Source: Undaria pinnatifida (Eukaryota; Sar; Phaeophyceae; Laminariales; Alariaceae). Taken from it: 64,000 bases of DNA. Of this stretch, positions 28,730-39,054 are shown one piece after another. A program made the translations under genes and the position numbers. The DNA lies in the NCBI GenBank assembly GCA_012845835.1, contig JABAKD010000006.1, positions 10,894,945-10,958,944 on the forward strand, given 5' to 3'. Under the pieces are notes generated by a model. It was not told the origin of the DNA. It was given only the letters and a program-made list of their open reading frames with translations, and searched no databases. Every line of letters starts with the position of its first letter. The first letter of the stretch is position 1.

Positions 28730-29370
28730 ACATCTAACATCAAATCTTCTAGAATAATAAACAATACCAGGCAGGTGATATGAAGGGATGTCTTCTTGCT
28801 ACAATCATCAGATTTGTCCCCTTTAAGGACTTATAGTTTCCGCGCACATATTGAAGTGTCCCGTTCGCCCCCCCTTTTCCCCCCCGATCCCTCTTGCTCA
28901 AACGCCCCAACTAAAATCAAAATCTGCCAGAGTAGTAAACACTACCAGCCGGCTGATATCACCTCATTATCTTTCTGTCCACCTAACATCAGATATTTTA
29001 GAATAATAAACAATACCAGGCAGGTGATATAAAGGGATGTCTGCTTGCTACAACCGTCAGGTTTGTCCCCTCTAAGGATTTATAGTTTCCGCGCACATAT
29101 TGAAGTGTCCCGCCCCGCCCCCCTTTCCCCCTCGATCCCTCTTGTTCAAACGCCCCACCTAAAATCAAAACCTGCCTGAGAGTACTAAACACTACCAGCC
29201 AGCTGATATCACCTCATTATCTTTCTAGCCATCCATACCGCAGCTCCAATTCATCCCCCCCACCCCCTTTTATTTTATTTTCCCCGCCCTTTTGTTGAAA
29301 CGCCCCACCTGCAATCGAAATCGGCCAGAGAATAAAACACTTCTACGCAATTGATATCACGCCATCTTTC
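28730..29370. repeat. Tandem 248-bp repeats with poly-C tracts
   Basis: Units at 28732-28980 and 28981-29226 share AATAATAAACAATACCAGGC, TAGTTTCCGCGCACATATTG, CGATCCCTCTTG and CACTACCAGC; a partial third unit follows to 29370. Poly-C tracts continue to 29570. The TAGTTTCCGCGCACA block links this to the family at 31395-31775. Confidence 0.75.
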
Positions 29371-29604
29371 TAGCCATCCATGACGTAGCTTTCATTCATC
29401 CCCCCCCCCCCCAACGCCCCCTCCTTCCCCACCACCCGCACCATCGCCTCAACCTAGTACCACGCCTATAGCAAACCCTTACACCTATGCGACCTAACGA
29501 TGTTGGTTAAAAAAACCTTTCTGCACCCCCCCCCCCCGCCTCCCCCCCCCCCCCCCCTGCCCCCACCCCCTCGAACGCTCCGACCTCTCCTCACTGGTTG
29601 TACG

Positions 29605-29902
29605 ACTTACAGGGTAGGATTTATAGTTTCCACGCACAGATTGAGCTGCCCCGCCCGCCCCCGCCCTCCCTCTTGATCAAACCCAGGCACCCCCGTCCTT
29701 GAAAACTCCGCCCTCCCCTCACCGGTTATTCGACTTACAGGATTCAGTTGATAAACTGATGCATTCCCTTCCACACAGCGGTCAGATTTTGTCCCCCTCA
29801 AAAACGGGTATTATAGTTTCCGCACAGACTGTCTAACATCACCCTATTGCCCCTGATAGCTACACTGTCGTTGCAATGGGAGTCGCCGACCTATATCCTC
29901 AG
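29605..29902 (+). repeat. Dispersed repeat family R, 5' part, interrupted by a SINE
   Basis: Contains CCGGTTATTCGACTTACAGG, GTCAGATTTTGTCCCCCTC, TATAGTTTCCG and GAGTCGCCGACCTATATCC, also found at 31395-31775 and 56250-56600. The second half resumes at 30222 after the inserted SINE. Confidence 0.7.
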
Positions 29903-30216
29903 CCGGTCGCCCCGGTGGCGTATCAGGTTATCCTCGAGCCTGGTATAGGTCAGTTTCGTGAGTTCGAATCTCCCCCGAGTGCATACTGGAATAAATTCGT
30001 GGGGACTTTTTCTTGCGCACAAATTGACTTGCGGGAAGCGCGAGAGCGTGAGTTAGCAACACTCGATGAAAAATCAACGAGCAGTGGGATTGCTGAACCC
30101 TATACGCGATAAAAACTGAAGGCAAGAACCAGGGGGGAGAAGGGACGACACCTGTGATCACGGCTTATCCAGAAGAAGCTGGAAAGTAGAAGTGTGCGAA
30201 AAAAAAAAAAAAAAAA
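29903..30216 (+). mobile_element. tRNA-derived SINE, family 1
   Basis: The head resembles a tRNA gene: GGTGGCGTATCAGG is an A-box-like block and GAGTTCGAATC a B-box-like block, together an internal Pol III promoter. The body ends GAAGCTGGAAAGTAGAAGTG and a run of 18 A. Full-length relatives lie at 32955, 55922 and 63081. It is inserted into dispersed repeat family R. Confidence 0.85.
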
Positions 30217-30221
30217 CGTTA

Positions 30222-30345
30222 GTATAATGAGGACAAACAACCTGAATACGCTCGATCGGAGTATCACACAGCTTGCAAAGATGAGTTTCGACAAAATCCT
30301 CGATCTCACAGCTGGAGAGTGTATTTTCAATTTTTGATAATATAA
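30222..30345 (+). repeat. Dispersed repeat family R, 3' part
   Basis: Continues family R after the SINE: TAATGAGGACA, GATCGGAGTATCACACAGCT, GATGAGTTTCGAC, TCTCACAGCTGGAGAG and an AT-rich tail. Confidence 0.7.
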
Positions 30346-31044
30346 TTCGTATATGTTTGTTTTGGCTGTTTCCATACTAAATACCACACACTTATTTACG
30401 AGTAAAACATATACTACTGACCAAACAAGGGACAGTGGCAATGCAGATACATGGGGTCTTCAAATTTTACGCCGGGCATATGACCATTATTGTAGAACCT
30501 CAGAATATACCCCACACAAAGTTGAACTTTTATTTTCCCAAGAACGTGGATTCAGTCTTCGTAAGGAAGGCCTGGAAGTTTATCACAGCAGTCGGTAGGT
30601 GATGTCGCGCACTCTATACCATGCGTGTGTGTTCTTCACATGAAACTGCTATCTCAGCCCATCGACATCCATCACACCCACCCAGTATTAGTGCCCGTGG
30701 CGAGTCGGGACCCTACGTATTCATGGTAAAAAGTATGATACTTGTATCAACGTATACATGAAGCCCGCGAAAATACGTTCAAATGCAGACGATACGCGGG
30801 CGCCCCCCCCCCGCCCCATTCTGACAGGAGCTGAAGGGATCCCCCAATAAGACGGTCTGAGGAAGGCGGCATCCCGACGTAAGGCGGTTATAATCGCTTG
30901 GTGCGACCGGGGAATTGCACTCACAACCTCGAATGAATAAGGCGGCGTCCCTAAAGAAAGCCGAAAAAAGTGGTCGTATTGTTCTGGCACGCCACCGCCT
31001 TCTTGGGGGGCTCCTACTATTTACAGTGATACTGCTGTCATGTA

Positions 31045-31225
31045 AGGTGCATACCAGGTATTATGTTATAAAGATAAAAATACACTCCAGCTGTGAGATC
31101 GAAGATTTTGTCGAAACTCATATTTGCAAGCTGTGTGTAATACTCCGATCGCGTGTATTACGGGTTGTGTGTCCTCATTAAGGATATAGGTCGGCGACTC
31201 GGCTTGCAACTACACGTCGTGTAGG
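31045..31225 (-). repeat. Dispersed repeat family R, minus copy
   Basis: Reverse of the 3' half of the family: AATACACTCCAGCTGTGAGA, CGAAACTCAT, GCAAGCTGTGTGTAATACTC, ATATAGGTCGGCGACTC. Confidence 0.7.
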
Positions 31226-31394
31226 TATCAGAGTCAACAGGTATGATATATCAATACCTTGTATGAATGTATGAAGCCCGTGAAAATACGTGAAACTGTA
31301 GACGATACGCGGGCATTGCCCATCCTGAAACGAGAGCTGTTACGAGTAAGAAGTATAATAACTACCATGCACAAATTGCCCCCTTCCCCCCCCC

Positions 31395-31775
31395 CCCCCC
31401 CCCTCCAAACCCCCTCGCTTTTGATCAAAACCAGGCCCCCACGTCCTTCAAAACTCCGCCCCACCCCCCTCACCGGTTATTCGACTTACAAGATTCACTT
31501 GATAAAAGGATACATTTCCCTTCACAGCTGTCAGATTTTGTCCCCCTCAGAAACGGGTTTTATAGTTTCCGCGCACAGACTGACTAAAATCATCCTGTTG
31601 ACCCTGATAGCTACACTGTAGTTGTAAGGGGAGTCGCCGACCTATATCCTTAATGAGGACACACAACTCGTAATGCGCGCGATCGGAGTATCACACACAG
31701 CTTGCAAAGATGAGTTTCGACGAAATCTTCGATCTCACAGCTGGAGTGTATTTTCATTTTTTATAATAACTACCA
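31395..31775 (+). repeat. Dispersed repeat family R, most complete copy
   Basis: Runs from CCTCACCGGTTATTCGACTT through CAGATTTTGTCCCCCTCAG, TATAGTTTCCGCGCACAGAC, TGATAGCTACACTGTAGTTG, GAGTCGCCGACCTATATCC and TCTCACAGCTGGAGTGTATT to an ATAATAA tail. It has no open frame; probably a non-autonomous retroposon. Confidence 0.7.
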
Positions 31776-32394
31776 GGTACATCACACCGTATAAAACGAC
31801 ACATACATACATGCTACTCGTACGTTAATTAAGAGATGCAACATATTTTTTCGTTGAGTCCTCTATTGAGCACTAAAACCCCACCCTATACATTATTTCC
31901 AGGCAATTTTATCCCCAACACGGGTTTCCAGCTGTAAAGAAAGGCGTTAAGGAGCTCTATACCTCACTCTCCCAAAAGAAACATGTTTACTTGTAGAGCG
32001 ACCAGAAAAGTGCAACCCGATAAAGAACTAACCCGAGACACTGCTTCCTACGATAAGGTAGAGGTACATACAAGGTAGCACTTTTCGTTTTTTTGCTTCT
32101 GAATAAGGGGACTCCTTATTAACCCTCCAAAAATTGTGGAAATGTCCAAGCTTCTTGCTTCTTTTTCCATCTGTTTTTTATTTTTGTATACGTAGGCCGT
32201 ACATACATAGGTTTGTTCTCCGGGTTATCATTTTCGGTTTGCTCAAAACCGGTTTTGTGAGTGACGTATTTGATAGAGAGATAAGCAAGCGTGAAACCTC
32301 AGGAAACATCGGGTTCACCGCGATCGCAGCATATCTCCCGAGACCTAGGCATGTTCGTACAAATAAATGACATTTCGATACTAGAAGGACACCC

Positions 32395-32515
32395 CGACAA
32401 CTATTATTATAAAATTTAAAATACACTCCAGCTGTGAGCTGGAAGGTTTCGCCGAAACTCATCTTTGCAAGCTGTGTGTGATACTCCGACCGCGCGTATT
32501 ATTTCCTGGGTATTA
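32395..32515 (-). repeat. Dispersed repeat family R, minus fragment
   Basis: AATACACTCCAGCTGTGAGC, CGAAACTCATCTTTGCAAGC and GTGATACTCCGACCGCGCG match the 3' end of the family in reverse. Confidence 0.65.
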
Positions 32516-32954
32516 TGGGATAAGAAGCCCCGCCCCGTCAACCAATTTTTTTTCCCAAGAAGTGTTACGTAGTGCCTCCCTCTATCACAAGCGACGAAAA
32601 ACTCGGCTTAGGAAAGATCCCGTCGGGTTATTTCCGCACATACATCGCTCGGCGTCCACGCTTTCCGCTTTATCGAGAAACTCAACCTGAAAAATAGTCT
32701 GCGGTGGTGTTTGATCATGTTATTATACGGTACGTTTCGACGGTCTTTTGGGTGGTTGCCTTGTACCCTCCATGTCCTCCATCAACGAACAAAGCCGCTC
32801 GGTCGGTTGGACGCGACCGCTAAATCGATCTTCATTGCGAGACGGTGAAACCGGTATCGTCCGGTGTGTGTTCTTCACAATACATTGATGTTTCCACCCA
32901 TCTACATCCAGTACAATCTGTGTCCGCGTCGGTGCCTCATACATAGACCGTACG

Positions 32955-33270
32955 CCGGTCGCCCCGGTGGCGTATCAGGTTTTCCTCGAGCCTGGCATAG
33001 GTCAGTTTCGTGAGTTCGAACCCCCCCGAGTGCATAATTCGTGGGGACTTTTTTCTTGCGCACAAATTGACGTGCGGAAAACGCGAGAGCGTGAGCTAGC
33101 AAAACTCGATGAAACATCGACGAGCATTGCGATTGCTGAATCCTTTGCGCGATAAAAATTGAAGGCAAGAACCGGGGGGGAGAAGGAACGACACCTGTGA
33201 CCCACACGGCTTGTCCAGGAGCTGGAAAGTAGAAGTGTGCGAAAAAGGAAAACAAAAAAAAAACACACAC
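32955..33270 (+). mobile_element. tRNA-derived SINE, family 1, with target-site duplication
   Basis: Same head and body as the copy at 29903, ending in a mixed A-rich tail. The 10 bases AGACCGTACG occur immediately before the element (32945-32954) and immediately after its tail (33271-33280), a target-site duplication proving retroposition. Confidence 0.9.
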
Positions 33271-33369
33271 AGACCGTACGTACATAGACGAGCTCTGCGG
33301 TCACAAACTAGAGCTGACAAACTACGAGACAGAAGTATACATTTTGCAAACACAGCAATGTGAATGGGG

Positions 33370-34042
33370 TGAATGGGCCATGCAATGCCAACCGCAATGA
33401 TCGCGCGCCGCGCGGGTCAAAAACAAATTATTCAAGCCAGCATACCATACTATGATAGTGCGCAAACGGAGGATATTGTTTGCGGGATTCGTAGCACGTA
33501 TAAGGGAGGAGCGTCTGCCACAGAGGGTGATGTTTGGGGAGCTTGTTGGGGGTAAGGGCTACTTAGGGGGGCAAGAGAAGGACTGGATGGCTCATCTGAA
33601 GGAGGATATGTCGGTCTTTGGAATGAAAGTCGAAGGGTGGCGAAAGGCTGCTCAGAAGGCCGGCAGATGGTTTCGAAGAGTAGAGGAGGGAGCCGAGTTG
33701 TTCATGCGGAACTGGCATGGAACGGAGAGACGCAAAGCTTCAGAGCGACGCGCAAAGGCTGCGGCAGCGCCATCCACCGTCGGCATCTATAAGCGGCCGG
33801 GGGGAGGGGGGAGGGGGGGAAGGGGAAGGGGGGGGGGGAGGGGGGGAGGGGGGAGGGGGGGAGGGGGCATGGGGGGAGGGGGGATGGGGGGAGGGGGGGA
33901 GGGGGGAGGGGAGGAGGTGGGAAGGGGGGGGGGGGGGGGGGGGGGAAGGGGGGGCGTCATGCCCAAGAGACTGAAGTCTGGGTTTGGCCATCATCGTCTT
34001 GAAATTTGTGGGCCTTCCAATGGCCGTCACAAGATAGCGTAA
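33370..34042 (+). mobile_element. 3' end of a LINE reverse-transcriptase ORF
   Basis: An open frame from 33452 reads MIVRKRRILFAGFVARIREE, RVMFGELVGGKGYLGGQEKD, and WFRRVEEGAELFMRNWHG. This is the C-terminal tail of a non-LTR retrotransposon polyprotein, recognised by general resemblance. The catalytic part is missing (5' truncation). The frame then runs into a GGGGGA array (33795-33955) that replaces the natural end. Confidence 0.65.
33795..33955 (+). repeat. G-rich array (GGGGGA)n
   Basis: About 160 bp of nearly pure purine with G runs of 4-18 separated by single A or AT. It could form G-quadruplexes. Confidence 0.97.
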
Positions 34043-34139
34043 GACCGCCCTGACTTCTTCGCCAAGTTGCTTTCTCTCCCCAGTGCCATTGATGATGCAC
34101 TTGATACCCTCTATGAGCCCAATGCCGTCTTTAGTCAGT

Positions 34140-34345
34140 TCCTAGGGTCTGCTAATATGACATTTTTTTTCTCTTTTCTTTTCCTTGCTTCCTCTTCTTG
34201 TATTGTCTTTTCTTGTTTTTCTTGTCGTTTCTTGCTTTTCTTGTCTTTTCTTTGTTTCCTTTCCTTTTTCATTTTTTCGCTTTCTTGTCTTTTCTTTCCT
34301 TTCCTTTATCTTCTTTCATTTTCTTTGTTTCTTTTTTCCAATTGA
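34140..34345. repeat. Polypyrimidine TTTTCTTG-type tract
   Basis: Repeats of TTTCTTGTCTTTTC-like units about 200 bp long. The preceding 120 bases contain a protein-like plus frame (LPSAIDDALDTLYEPNAVFS) of unknown origin. Confidence 0.85.
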
Positions 34346-34794
34346 CTTGCGTCTGTCGTGCGTATGCGTGGTGATAGGTACTACGTGCAATATATACGTG
34401 GTAGTCTTTCTTGGGTGGCAAGCGGTATAATCGGTTTTTCCTGGCGCGAGTAGTGAGACGTATGCACCAGTATGGACCTGGCACATCGTCGGCTGACTCC
34501 CAATTTCACTTGTATATGTTTCTGGTGGAGGCATGAATTGCGTCAGCTGTGATATATGCGTGTACCACCTTTGGTTTGTTTGTGTTTTTCCCTGGGGTAT
34601 TCCTCAGCTCCAGAGTGACTGGAGCTTGTCCTGTGACCATGGACTTGATTATGCGAGTTAATGCGAGAACAACAAAAAACTATTCGCAGTAAAAAACGAA
34701 AAAAAAACAAAGATGTGATGAAGAAAAAAACAAAAAATTGCTAATGCCCAGGAGCGATCGTTTTACTGACTGGGAAAAAAAATAACCCATGTAC

Positions 34795-35000
34795 TGGGAT
34801 GTCCCATGGGACCGGCGAGATGCCCTATGAGCTGTGCTATGCCATGGTCTACGGCAGCAGTAGCCCACGGACCCCATGGGGTGTCTCATGGGTCGCATGG
34901 GCTATCCCAAGGGGTTCATCGGCTACTACTGCTGCTGTAGACCATGGGAGCCATGGGGCATCATATGGGATACCCATGGAGGTACATTGGTCCATGGCGT
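34795..35000. repeat. Imperfect foldback rich in CCATGG
   Basis: CATGGTCTACGGCAGCAGTA near 34842 is reverse-complementary to the stretch near 34918-34945, and the outer CATGGG-rich flanks also pair in part. It contains at least seven CATGG motifs and may be a foldback transposon. Confidence 0.55.
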
Positions 35001-35434
35001 CATAAATATACATAAGATCATTCTCTTTGGGGGGGGGTTCGGTCAGGAGTTTTTTTTCGCCTCGTCCTCAGTATGCGACTCTCGGAACTGGAATCCTCGG
35101 TCAAATAGCTTCGTTCGAGCGCCATCTTCGGAGGGCGGCTCATCATACACCCCTCACCCTGCCGTATCCGTTCCACACCTCGACGTGAACGCGGATAGAC
35201 GCTGAGCGAGACAAGCAATAAGTGCGCTTTTTTTGTATATTGGGCGGTATACGCCCGAGCTATTCTTGGTTTTTGGCATATGTAAAGCTTGAACGAACAA
35301 ATAAGGGACAACATTTCCAAATTGGCATCATTTCCAAATTGGCATCTAAATTTCTTCCCGGCGATGCGTTTTTCATGGCCGCCTTCAAGCGCTTGCCCTA
35401 TCGTAGCTACTACCGCTGTGTGTCGTCTCCTTTC

Positions 35435-35820
35435 GGCTCAGTGAGTATAGTTCTATGTAACCAACGAAGGATGTGTCGTGAGTACGATTCTCACAGAGAT
35501 CATATTTGGTATTCAGGAGCGTGCACGCTGGGGACATTATGAATGGTTATGATAGTTGTTATTTTTCTCCTGGTTACTACTAACTGTAGTAGTACGTGGA
35601 GAGGGGATAGCTCCGGATATCCCTCTTACAAGTCGGTGAGAATTAATTAACGAACTCAAAAACATATTTGGTTGGTTTTTAGCATAACCTAATGAGCTAC
35701 TTAGTCACGTGACAGTGGGTATAGTGCTATGTGTGGTGAGTTCGATTCTCACCGACTTCATATTTGTATTTTTCAAGCGTGCGCGCTGACGACGTTATGA
35801 ATGGTTATTTTGGTAGTTTA
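35435..35820 (+). repeat. Two copies of a tRNA-like short repeat (family 3)
   Basis: Copies near 35437-35560 and 35697-35820 share GTGAGTTCGATTCTCAC-type T-arm sequence, TATAGTGCTATG, and CAAGCGTGCGCGCTGACGA / ATGAATGGTTA. They are tRNA-derived by the B-box but do not fold as tRNA genes. A third head-like fragment is near 35850-35900. Confidence 0.45.
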
Positions 35821-36249
35821 ACATATTATGTAGCACTACTCACTGAACTACTGAGTCATTGAGTGATCAAGTAGCCCAGTGGGAGCAGTGCTGTAGCATT
35901 TCTCGGTCAAATCACTTTGCTCTAAGAGCACTGTGTCCAACGCCTTCCTTATCCGTCCCCTATACCCGGTCGTGGACGCGTACTATGTGCGGGAGGTAAG
36001 AACACATCCGAGAATCGCGGCGACGGTTTTGGATTTTGGATTCCCGGGCAGTTATTTTTCCGAGAACGGGTCAACGCGTGGCGTACTAATCGATGACACA
36101 TCAGCAACCAATAGTAGTAGTAGTAATAGGTATCTTCTTGACAACATGTCGTGTGCGCGAGCAATCGATGATACAGCAGTAAATAATCTGTAATAACAGT
36201 CGACGATATATACCTGGTAGTACGTTGTTTTCAAATTCCGAGCTTCAAA

Positions 36250-36266
36250 ATCAGCAGTTTTGTTGT

Positions 36267-36311
<45 letters not shown>

Positions 36312-36325
36312 TGTAGTTGTTGTTG
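36250..36325. repeat. (TTG)n microsatellite
   Basis: About 20 TTG units with minor breaks. Confidence 0.97.
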
Positions 36326-36515
36326 TTCTGATATTAACTCGCATAATCAAGTCCGTGGTCACAGGACAGGCTCTCATCAGTAAAGAATGTTGACTGACAC
36401 CACTGCACAGGCACCACCTCTCTGGGTAACGCGGCGTCAACCATCGTAATATCAAACAAGTTTGGGTAATGTAGTCTCTATGCAAAGATCCTGATTTGTT
36501 TTTTTCAATTGTCAG

Positions 36516-36855
36516 CCGGTCACCCCGGTGGTTTAGTTGTTTCACCCTCGAATACTAATAACGTTTGTTTGTCCTTGAGTTCGATTCCCACCATGATTAG
36601 ATTTGACTTTATTTGCAAAAATGCAACAACAAAAAAAGGGATCATCTGCTGAGAGCGCCTAGCACCGTGGGTAGGTACAATTCGACGCGAGTCGACGAGG
36701 GAAGAAATGCTGACTTCTTCTCGCGAAAAAATTGAAGACACGTGCCGAAGTGGGGAGGGAGGAGGAGGGCCCGCTATGTGACCCCGGATCTGAGTTACTA
36801 TTGGGAGGGAGCGCGAGAGTGGTGCGAGGATAATAAATAGGATGAAGAAAAAAAA
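36516..36855 (+). mobile_element. tRNA-derived SINE, family 2
   Basis: The head has CCGGTGGTTTAGTTG (A-box-like) and TTGAGTTCGATTCCCACC (B-box-like). The body carries AATTCGACGCGAGTCGAC, a GGGAGGGAGGAGGAGGGCCC stretch and a terminal A-run. The 3' region resembles family 1 only in layout. Confidence 0.75.
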
Positions 36856-37427
36856 TGTGGCAAAGGTATGTTATTGCTACCACACACAGCACCTCTATCC
36901 TTTTCCGGGATTTTTTTATTTGTATGTGTCCATTCTTCTATTGGCAGATTACTTATTTTTGGTGCAGTAGTAGATCCTGAAAGAAGATACTAGAGTGTCT
37001 GCGCCTTTTTTTTTCTCAAGTTGGACTTTCAGTCGGAAAAGAAAAATACTAAGCATCGACCGTTTCCGCTATGCGCACAGTCCGAAACGAAAAAATACTA
37101 CTACCAGTAAATAATATTCTAGTCTCTGAAGTGGAAAATACACACGGCACCGTCAGCAGTCGTCATGGTAGAGACACTCCGGATGTCATTTATTGATGAG
37201 ACGCGTCCAATTTCGACAACGTGAAAGCACCCGCGAATCAAAGACAGAAGATACACATGTCCCGCCTTCCCGAGTAAAAACAGAGAAGAAGCGCTACGCC
37301 AACCTCCCGCACGAGCAAAGCCACCCCGCATCTATCTTAGACAACGCCGCCGCAACGAGAGATAGCTCCCCTCTTCTTCGTTTTCCTCCTCGCCCGTGAC
37401 CACGCAGACCAATCAATGCGACAGCCT

Positions 37428-37690
37428 TCAGGTAATAAACAAAGCTCTTCTTCCAAAACCTCGCCGGCTGACATGGCCCCATGTCGACGCTTGATTCAAA
37501 CCGACTTTGCACCCTGTCGACTTCGAACCTTCATGGCCACGGGGACAGCAGTGTGCAGTCTCTTCATTGATGCCAAGTCCTCTTTCGTTTCGCCTAGAGG
37601 CGAAGCAGCTTCTCAATACTTTTTTCGGTATTTTTGTTTGATATACGCCAACTCTTGCTTGACGGCGCATTCAACAACAGCGGTGTGTTC
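37428..37690 (-). pseudogene. Protein-like fragment with an in-frame stop
   Basis: In one minus frame: AEHTAVVECAVKQELAYIKQ, KYRKKY, a stop, then EAASPLGETKEDLASMKRLH and TAVPVAMKVRSRQGAKSV. The composition is helix-rich and not repeat-like, suggesting a broken gene or mobile-element piece. No family recognised. Confidence 0.3.
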
Positions 37691-37857
37691 CGCCTATCCT
37701 TGCCTTCTTTGTTGTATATGACGTTTTTTTTGTCAAAATATGCCCTTCATAATCTCATGTTCGTATCAAACTCTTGGCATTACTTTAAAGTTCAAATGAA
37801 TGTCAAATCGGACAGCTACACCTTAACTTGTCGAAGTGCTGCCCTGCCTTACCAGAA

Positions 37858-37889
37858 GCATGGGCGCCGGCGAATGCCGGCGCCCATGC
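37858..37889. repeat. Perfect 14-bp GC-rich hairpin
   Basis: Arms 37858-37871 (GCATGGGCGCCGGC) and 37876-37889 are exact reverse complements around a GAAT loop. Confidence 0.9.
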
Positions 37890-39054
37890 GGAGCCCTTGG
37901 AGTATAATATATCCCACGACTCCCACAGCATACGCTTTCCAATGGGGTTTCCAAGTAGAGGACAGGACGCTTATCATAACAAGAAACAGGCTAATAAGAA
38001 ACCCGCGCGGAGATAAACGGGAAAACAAAAAGTTCGAGAGCCGTCATACTTCAATTTTTTGGGTAGAACGCACCCTTCCCAACTAAGAAACCCAGCCTGG
38101 GACGCGCGCTATGATGTAGGTACAAGCACATTTGGCTGTTTCGTTTTCTGGATATCATGGCTCCCAAAATCTTCCGAATGTCAATCTTTTTCGCAGCTTT
38201 TTTTGTTTTTGTCACTCGGCGGATGGGGAAAAATACTGCGTGACCCCTTTAGAGCCCCAAAATTCCGCCCTATACTAAATTCAAGTAAATGTGTAAAAAA
38301 AAGGGTTTCCAGTAGTGAAGGCGTTAAGCTCACCACACTTCCACATATTTTCATACATGACGTGTGCCGATTATTCGCAATCCAGCATTAGCTGGTGTAT
38401 CGTTCAGTACCCGTGGTAGAGACAGCGCGAGCTGTCCTCACCGGCGGTCACCGGCACTTTTTTCAGTATTCTTCTTTTTGTCCCTAAGCCATGGGTTGGT
38501 TCGTCCGCTTGCATTTTTATTTTGCTCTAAATCAGTTTTTGAGCGATGTATGCAGGTCTTCAAGTTTGCAGCGTCAGAAAAAAAGATTATCAGAGGTAGG
38601 GAACCGAACCAAGAATAATCTGGCTTTTGTTTTGAGAGAAAACATCGGAGGCGTTTTGGTTCACACCTCTGTGGTTGAAGAATTGGGATGATTGCATCGG
38701 CATGGCAGTTTTGGTGGATCGCATTAGCGGCTCTACCAGAGTGGATACAGCACGGGACGGGGCTGGCAGACTGGCAGAACACGCGAGCAGACAGTCGTGC
38801 TGTTGCTAGTAGCTGGCTGGCAGCTGCTGGGCCAGGCATTCGTGACTTCAAAAAAATCGGTGCCACCTCTACCGCGGCTTAGCATGTGTCCTACTGCACT
38901 CTTCTGTGTGTCTTACTGCAACGCTTACCCTGTAGTGCTACTTCAATGATTACACTGCGGTAAGAACCCATCATACTGTACATGAGGAACGGTAGGGCCA
39001 CACACCCACACCCGGAAAATCAGAAGCAAAAAACGCACACACAATATAATCTTA

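Noticed and set aside
29903-29975. Possible functional tRNA gene
   Set aside because: A and B boxes are present but the acceptor stem is absent and the sequence is repeated as the head of a SINE.
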